This document shows, piece after piece, positions 12,401 to 21,400 of a stretch of DNA of 64,000 bases. The DNA is from Gari tellinella (Eukaryota; Mollusca; Bivalvia; Cardiida; Psammobiidae): positions 59,293,848 to 59,357,847 of the forward strand of contig OV277871.1 in assembly GCA_922989275.2 (NCBI GenBank), given 5' to 3'. The position numbers and the translations under genes were made by a program. A model generated the notes under the pieces. That model was not told the DNA's origin and did no database searches. It saw nothing but the letters and a program-made list of their open reading frames with translations. Numbering within the stretch: position 1 is the stretch's first letter; the number at the start of each line of letters is the position of its first letter.

Positions 12401-15400
12401 GAATTCTCTAACTGACGGGCGGTCCCCTTGAAGCAGTTTGTTCTATATTCCACACCTAATGGTCAAACTGTCAACAGTAGTTTGCACCTTATGCTCGAAC
12501 TGTCAACTTGATCAGTTTCGGTCCGATTGTTTCATGTTATAATTACACCGGAGGCGCGTGAAATTTTCACACCTCGTCAGATCAGCTCTTGTTACACAAA
12601 TGTGTCAGTGTGTGTTTGCTTTAAATATTTGAAACGTGTACACCATTTTTCAATTGTTTATTGATTAAAGCTGATCAAAATAAGAGAAAAAACCCACATT
12701 TCTTAAATAAGAATAAGAGAGGTAAAAACGTTGGTGCTTTTAAAAGGGAGATAACTTAATGTTCAGAAATCGTAATGCACAACGATGAACTTTTTAAATA
12801 TTGCTAAATGTTTCGTTTCAAGCGATAACAATGCGAGCATAGCGATTTTAAAACAACTTATATACATATGACTCGTTTTCTTTTAGTGTAACAAGCGCAG
12901 ATTAAATATTTATGTTTTTCTATTCATGTGTACATAATCATTATTTCTATGCTAGTTGTGCATTAGATATATACTGACCATGAATGAAAACAACGGTAAT
13001 TTTTGACGTACGTTTTAATTGCAAATGCATATAATAAGCAAGTTGGCACCAAACTATTTCTGCCTTATGTGTAAGATGTAAATGTTAGAGATCGAATTAG
13101 TTATCTGTCCAATTATTGTGTTTAAAACGTACACATTATTCTGATATACCCAACACACCAGCTGTATGTCTCCAAAGTCGAACTTCATACCACCTGAATC
13201 TCCAACAACCCTTTTCTGGAACAAATTCTAACGCCCCCAGGGTGTTCGACGTTTCGAAATTCGACTGTAGTTTCGAACTTATGGCCAATGTAAAGTTAAG
13301 CCTATTTGACCTCTAAATGACCTTGACCTTTGTCATACATGACCAAGCTCAAGAGCTTATAAAGTGTAGTAAACATGCAAAATATGAAGTCTCTATCACA
13401 TGTTATTCTATAGTTATGACCAACGTTAAATTAGTGGACAGAAAGACAGACAGGACAAAAAACAATATGCTCCCGAATAAATAGTGACGGGCATAAAAAT
13501 CCCTGTTACAGTTAATCCACAATTGTCATTGTTCACTAATAGCATTTTCCTTGATGGGCCTTCGAGATTTGAATTGAGTACAGTTGAACTTCGATATCTC
13601 AAACTTGGTTAAGTCTATCCTACCCAAATTTCAAAGTTTAAACGTGGCTAGGTCACGTTTAACTTTGAAATACAGGTATGTTTCGCTAAAATGCGCAAAA
13701 AAAGTGCAATCCATGTATCCACAAATCGGATAGTTTAAATTAAGCGAGTTTGAGATATGGAAGTTTGACTGTATTTAGTTTACAGATGTTATTGGGCCCT
13801 TGATCTATACTAGTCTGCATCACTAGATACAGTAGAACCTCTCTAAACCAGAACCTCGAAATACCGGAATTCTCTCAAAACGGGATAAAAACTTTGGTCC
13901 TATTGCCAAACCTTCTTTATTTTACCCATTATACCATAAATACGCCATTTTAACGTCTTTGGTTTATTCCTACACTGAAGAAAATAGTTTAAACAGTCTA
14001 ACAGATGATAGCTTATAGCAGGTTGAAAATAAAGCAGTATGCGACTAAAGGCGCATTCTGCTTTACTTTCCACCTGCTTTAAGTGGTCAGCTATCTTCCA
14101 TACTAGAAATAGGCTATGGGTTACAACCCCTCAAAACCAGAAAACGCTCTAAACCGGCACTTTTTGTTGTCCCCACACATGTCCCGTTTAGAGGGGTTTC
14201 ACTCTATATATTCCAGTCGCTATCAATCATAAAAGTTCTACTTACCTTCTCCTTAGCGAGCCGTGATTCTGACTCACTCAGGGACATTAGCAGGTAGAGA
14301 ACTGCCCATCTGTTTCTGACCAGTCCCTGTAACAGATTCATAGTGAAACCTGTGTTTAACCAATTACCTCATAAATACGCCCTTTTACCCCTATAATTCA
14401 TCCCTCCACTGAAGAAAATAGCTCCACCATAAACAGTCATGCGTATGTATCTTAAGAAATACTTTCTATATTCTAGTAGATAGCAGCTTAAAGCATGCTG
14501 AAAGTAAAGCAGAATGTGCTTTAAGGCGCATTCTGCTTTACTTTCAACCTGCTTTAAGTGGTCACCTAACTTCAAAACTTAAAACAGGCTATGGTGTAAA
14601 GGGATAAATGACTAATGTGCCTTTTTACACCACTAATAATAATTCATTTTACCAGAAATTAGTTCCATTTTCACTGGAGGCCAACTAGATATTATCATCA
14701 AATGTTTTGGTTATGGTATGACAACTCATGTAGGTATTATAATAGATTTGTATTACTACCAAGGCAACTTTGTTTTCGTAGCAAAACATTTCCCAGTAAT
14801 ATACACTCTTCGTAAAAATACTAATCTATTATACTACCCATATAAGTTGTCGAAGCAAAACATTTTGATGATAATAAATAGTTGGCCCCCAGTGATTTTA
14901 TAAGTCATGAATATGTTGCATATTACGGTTTTTACCATGTCCTAGTGGATTGTAGTTTAAAGCTGGCTGAAAGTAAAGCAAAATGCACCTTAAGGCACAT
15001 TCTGCTTTACTTTCAACTTGCTTGTGATCATCTGTCTACAAATTGTTTTTATAAACAGGCTAAGGGGTAAAGGATTTAAGGTTAGCTAGAAGCTATTTTC
15101 TGACTAAAACAAATGTTTCTTAACAAACTATATTTAACCAACAAATAACCTGTAAGATAAATTACATGTAAAATATATTTTAGATTTTAGGATTAGGACA
15201 AAAGGTAACAGAGGGATGAACAAACTCAAGGATGGATGGATGGATGGATGGATTGTCAATGAGAAGTCTGGCTCAAATACTGTTTTCAATTGGCATCCAT
15301 CATGCATTTTGTGTAAAATAAAAATGTTTTAACCCCTGTAAGTAGTCTAATGAGTTCAATACCTGGGACTGAAGCTTTCTGTGCAACTCGGCAAATGTCA

Positions 15401-18400
15401 CTGCATCTCTTTCTCTTCCTTGACGACTTACTGAAAATGAGGAATAGAACTTTCAGGTAAATCTAACTTGAACATCCTCTTAACTCTTCCAGTTGCCCTG
15501 ACGTAAATACCTGTCTTGTCTTCTCTAACACAGTCACTGTCATATTATTTTCTGCTTATATTTTTGGTTTGCTTTTTTTATATTTGAATTTTTACAGCAT
15601 TTTTTACTTAACCCTTTCCTCCCTGAAACCTCAAATGGACAGTTTGACAAACAGTGTAGACCCTGATCAGAGGGCTCCTAAAGGAGCCCTTTGATCAGGG
15701 TCTTCACTCTTTGCATAGGACAAGTGTACTCCTCACAGGTATGCTGATTGCCAATGATGCATATATGCGTAACTAGGGTTCAAAGAGTTAAAGAAACATT
15801 AATATGAGTATCAAACGGTGTCCAAATATTTCTGATGGTATCCATTCATGGCTTTAATGAGTGGATTTATTTTCTTCAGTAATAAATTAAAGGCATAAAA
15901 GGGCTTATTTATGGAGTAAAGGTCTATAAAAGTTGACTTACATCTTCTTCTGATCCTCTCCGATACCTGGAACTCATCGCTTTCTGAGGGAGTGATGCAG
16001 TTGCTACAAAAGTAATAGTTAAAGCCTGTCTCACACAGAACACACGGCTTATACGGTTGGCAACCCGTGAAAACCGTACATACAACCGAACCAACCGTGG
16101 CCTTATTTGAGTTACACTCGGGACATTCGAGTGTATCAGTGAATGCCGTGCATGATTTTTAAAACTTTTAAAAAACTAGCACGGGTGCCATGTCCGTGTA
16201 TGATCGTATTAGCGATCGTACAAGACCGTACGAGACCGTATATACAACCGCACATGAAGTCCTCTCCACGAGTGAGCTCAACCGTGTCCATATCGTATAT
16301 AAATCGTATGGAGAAAACTCGAACAAAAGTCGGTGGGACCGTGTGTATATCCTGTAAATGTCCAGTTAATCCAGTAAAAGTCGTGTTTAATAGTACTAGG
16401 CCGTAACAGACCGTACTAGACCGTACTTGGAACTGTACAACAATCGTATGAAAATCGTTTTTTCACATCGTATTCAAACCGTGACAAACCTTGCTTGACC
16501 GAGTATATCCGTGCTTTGTTCGTACATAAGTCATCCCCAGGCACGGTTGGAGCTCAATACTTGTACCAGTCAACCCGTGTATAACCGAGCATACCGTATT
16601 GGAACCGTGTGCCCAACCGTGTTCTGTGTGAGACAGGCTTAACAGAGCTCCATATAAGGGGAGTATTTCAAATGCTAAAATCTTTGTTTCTTAGTTAAAC
16701 CCTATGGTGTCATTACTCATTCGAATTGTCTCGAATTCTAATGAGTAGTAACACCATAGGATTTATGCTGAAGTAAATGGGGAAATGTTTGATTTGGTCA
16801 GTTTACTCCCTCTTATCTGGAGCCCAGGTTAAAATTTTAACAGCTCTCTTCTTCAGCTGAATATTCATACAGGGCTCGGAGTTCTGCAGCTCCAATTCCA
16901 AATCAGGGGGATATTTCGAGAACAAAATCTTTATGCCTGTTCTTAACCCTAGGATGTTACTACATGTGCTCATTAGAATTATCCCTTCGTGACAATTCTA
17001 ATGAGAAGCAGTAATCATAGGATTTGGTAAAGACATGAGTAAGAAATCAAAATGCTAGATTTGTTCGTGAAGTTTGATCTCTCTTATCTGAAGCCATGTA
17101 ACAATCCTATATAAAACTAGGGCTCCAGGTAAGGCGAGTACAGTGCTCCCTCTCTACAACGGCTCTCCCTACAAATATTCCCTCCTTACAACAACACTTG
17201 CCCTCCCCCCAAACAATACAAATTCACAATAATGTCCAACCTAATCACAGCTGCAATGTCGTCTGCTTAAAATTGTTGTCTGCTGTTTTTCTCAATTACA
17301 TAATGGACTTTGACTGAAAAGAGTAATGACAAGTGACTCACAGCTTGAATCCAGATCAGACGCTGCGTTATGCCGCGTCTGATCTAGATTCAAGCTGTTT
17401 GCATTTGTAAGCAAATTTTCCTCCCTATAACGACCCCCTCCAAACGCACACAATTTTTTACTCCCATTGGGTGTCGTAGAGGGAGCACTGTTTTTCAAAA
17501 TTTAACATTATTATTTCTGCATTAAACCATATGGTGTCACCACTCACCAGAATCGTCTCGAAGAGATGATTCTATTGTGTAGTAACACCATAGGATCTGG
17601 TGCTGAAATGAGTGAGAAAATGTTGGATTTTTTCAGTTTACACCCTCTTACCTGGAGCCCTGTAAAACTACCCACTATCAACATCTATCATTTGTACTAC
17701 AAGACTGGTCAATAAAATTAGAAAAAAGGTTTCCTAGAAAAGAGTGCAGACACATATTTACAAGAAGATACAAGAATACAAGATACAAGAAGATTTATTT
17801 AACGTCGTATACAATATAACAATAAACATTAGCTGTATCAGCTATTTTCCGACATATTTGACCGATCAGAGTTCCATCAGCAATCTACATTGATTTCAAT
17901 TGGTGTTAATAACTTAATTTACTGACAGCAGTATGGTTAAAACCTCTTGTATACTTGACCGTATTTATTTTGTCTCCAGCAATGCTCTTAAGCCTTTAGA
18001 AAATATCTATCTTATCAAACATATAGTATTGAATCCAGATGAGACACTGAGTTTCTGATTATCTGAGCTAGTTCTAAATTGTTAGCAAAATTTAATTTTT
18101 TTAAATTATCATAGTTTATGTAGGTACAGTAGTGTGCTTAACCTATTCCCCAATAGCCTGTTTCCAGTTTTGAAAATTGGTGAGCAATTAAAGGAGGTTG
18201 AAAGTAAAGCGGAATTAAGTGCACCCTCACTGGAATGAATGAATGGTGTTTTACGGCCCATCGACACAAAAAGGTCATTTAGAGCCGAATAAATAATGAC
18301 AATAAAAAAATTAAAACAATATCAACTAATAGATTACGTCAATGTCAGTCCCGATCAACGGGAAAGTAGGGGTGGCAAAATCAACTGTCCGTGTTGTCCG

Positions 18401-21400
18401 AGGTGGCCATTTTAGGGTCCGGACAGGTGAATTTTCCTGTCTTGATTGTCCGTGGACAAGCAGAAATTCCATTTGTTCAATTACGCAAATTCAGTTTCTG
18501 TGATCTGCCTTGACTACGTTTTGGCACTTTTCGCGCGGAAAAATAACAAAAGACCCAGTAAAAATGCCGGTGCTGCGCCGAGGGACGCGCCCGAAAAATC
18601 CGGCGAAAGTTCGAAAATTCTCGGTACGGGGACGAATCGTACTCTCGGGGGCGAATGCTAATTATTGTTATTTCGGGTATTCGGAAACTCTTTGATATTA
18701 TCGGCGAATAAACTCGTCGTATGTAGCCATTCTCAGCGATGTCTGAAATAACGAAAACAGGCGAGCGATATTCGCTCCTTTTTCGTAACAACGGCTAAAA
18801 AAAAGAAATGAAATGATGATACTAACAACGATGTAGCTGCTGAGATTGTTCCTGACCATAAATTAGCAAAAGAAAGTCCCAAATCCACCGTGGCAAAACA
18901 CCCCAAAACGGGCCATCTGCATCCTGTTCCCGTTCGCAAAATTCTCAATCTGCCGTAAATAATGTTGACAATTCTATCGTTCTGATAAGATATTTCTGAT
19001 AAATTAAGTCAGAGAAAATGAAAGTTCGAAGGGTGTGCTACCGTATTAATGGTCCAGGGTACCCGCTGGGCATCGCCAACGGCGCTATTTGCGCAAAAAA
19101 AAAAAATCTGGCGACAGAAATTTAGAATCGGCGAAAGTGTCTGGCGCCGAGAAATTTCGGAATTGTAGCCGTATAATAGTAGTTTATTTTCTCGCCGACT
19201 CTAAAAATCTTAAAATTGGCTTCAGAGTTCAGCTAATCCATACTAGCGCTTAGCCTATCACCAAACGCTACTGATGCGTGTAAACACATTACACAATCGT
19301 CGATAACGGCATGTGTAATGGCAGGCTGCCAAACAATGTTTGACCACACGTGCCGAGATTGCTTTTAATGTGTTGTAGATCTAATTGGTTATCAAAATAA
19401 GTGATTGACAGGTTCGCCCCGAATCGGAGACCTTTTCAACGACAATTTTTAGAAGCGGTGATGCGAAGGATAAAGATCTATGTCGCCGATACGGGTCGGA
19501 TTAAAATCAGATAATTATCCGTAAGTTCTGGACAAACACACATTTTATATGAAAGCTGATCAGAATTTATCATTCATGAATTGATTTCCACCACAAAAAA
19601 CTTTGTATATTCACGTAACAGCAAAATACTTAGAAAATGATACCGTTACAAAATGATGGGGCGCCGTAACATTTGCTACGAGAACTAGATCTACGTATAT
19701 TTTGTTAGTCTAAAAAGTATTCCCCAGCGCCGTTTTCTAACAATAAATTAAAATTAAACATTGGACCTAAATTCTTCTGTTTGTTACATACGATTTGTGC
19801 AAATGTATAATTATTAAGTTAGGTTTTACAACCAATTACGCTCGTAAAATTGAGTTGCAATCAGTTTTCGCGGTAGAAAATTAAGACGCGTTATTTCGTT
19901 GTTAAAACCACACCCACTTTATGGCGCTAGTAAATATCGTCTGCAGAATTTGTCGTCTGCAACCTTTGTCATCTGCAACAATTCTCTGAGTTAATTTTTG
20001 TGCATTTTTTTTCAGAAAATATCAGTGTCAAACAGTTTGTATCTATATAAGATGATGCGCGTCTCATCTTGATCCATACTGTTTGCATAATTTAATGAAT
20101 AACAGATTGTTAAGTTGCTTACTCTTTCTAGATCTACTCCATAGATAGAAATCTAGACCATTTGAACTACTTCATTTATTCTCTCAAGAAAATAGATATA
20201 GTTCCAGTTTACCTTTACTAGTCATGAATGAATAATATATAGAATCTATAAGAACCATAAGAAATAGTTCTTATATCCTAGCAGATGTAAGATCTAGCTT
20301 AAAGCAGGCTTAAACTTTTACTGAAGCAGAATGCTCCTGAAGAGTATTCTGCTTAATTTTCAGCCTAGATGCTAGAATCAGTATTATAAAAAGAATATCT
20401 CTGGGTGAAAATTGTCTCTGTCTTAGTGGTCTATAGACTTATCTAGATTCACTGATTTAAAAAAAAATCGCGAAAAAGGTGTGGCGAAAAAAGCTCCCTA
20501 TTTGGCACCCCAATCCCCCTATTAAAATGACAAAATCTCCCTATTTGGGTCCAAGAAAATATCACATGTATGTATAACATACATAAAAAAATGGCGAAAA
20601 ACTTGGTTCCAAAAATATTATTTTGGCACAAACTTTTTTCATTTGGCGCAAGTGCTGGCGCAAGAAAATTTTAAGCCAGGGTGAACCCTGCGGTCAGTTA
20701 ACTGTAATGCTTTGAAACGTTTGAGCTAATACAGACTTAGTACTAGTAGGTCTTCTTTGTGAACAGTTAAGATAGATAGATAAACAGTTAAATGTTGAAC
20801 TTGAACTGAGTCAAGTTATTCAAGCAGAGTTCGCTGAAAGAGCCTGTTCCTTGGAAACTGATAGGTAAAGCAGAATGAAAACTTAAAAAATCTTCTCTTA
20901 ATTTTTAGGCACAGTCTGCTTTACGATCTGCTAGGCTATAGGAAACGTTTATGTTGTCTATTTAACCAGGTAACATTTATTTTTACGGACAAGTAGATAT
21001 TGGATACGGACAAGTGATTTTTTCAAACCACTTGTCCGTGGACAGGTGCATTTTTCTGAGATTTCGCCACCCCTTTCAAAGTAAACAAAATATGGACAAA
21101 ACATAATCGACATACAAAAAATTATCTTTAAAAAATATAATTTATTCAAATCTTATAATATAAATTAATGGCTTTTAAAAATTCAAGTATTTTATAAATA
21201 ATCTACAAACTCAAACAGTTCCCGCAGGGAATCTGCCTGAAAGAAGCACCCTCACTGGCTTCAGGCACATTCTGCTTTACTTTCAACCTACCTTCAATAC
21301 TGTGTTAGTAAGTTCTTGTTACACTGCTATAAGTAAATTTATTTACCCAGACAGTTTCGCGAACTGGACTGTTCGCTTGATCACTGGCAACTGATCCGCG

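Larger units (their letters stand above)
18234..21245. mobile_element. 3.0-kb insertion with 13-bp direct repeats
   Basis: GCACCCTCACTGG is at 18221-18233 and again at 21246-21258, flanking a 3,012-bp insertion in a family C repeat. The insert starts AATGAATGAATGGTGTTTTA. It contains an inner pair of inverted ends (AGGGGTGGCAAAATC at 18369; GATTTCGCCACCCCT near 21060), CG-rich DNA at 18540-18960, a family A hairpin (20030-20085) and family C pieces. Whether it is one element or several nested ones is unclear. No intact coding frame. Confidence 0.5.

Noticed and set aside
18477..18791. 104-residue minus-strand protein in the CG-rich part of the 3-kb insertion
   Set aside because: Overlapping frames are open on both strands because of CG-rich composition; no recognisable domain.
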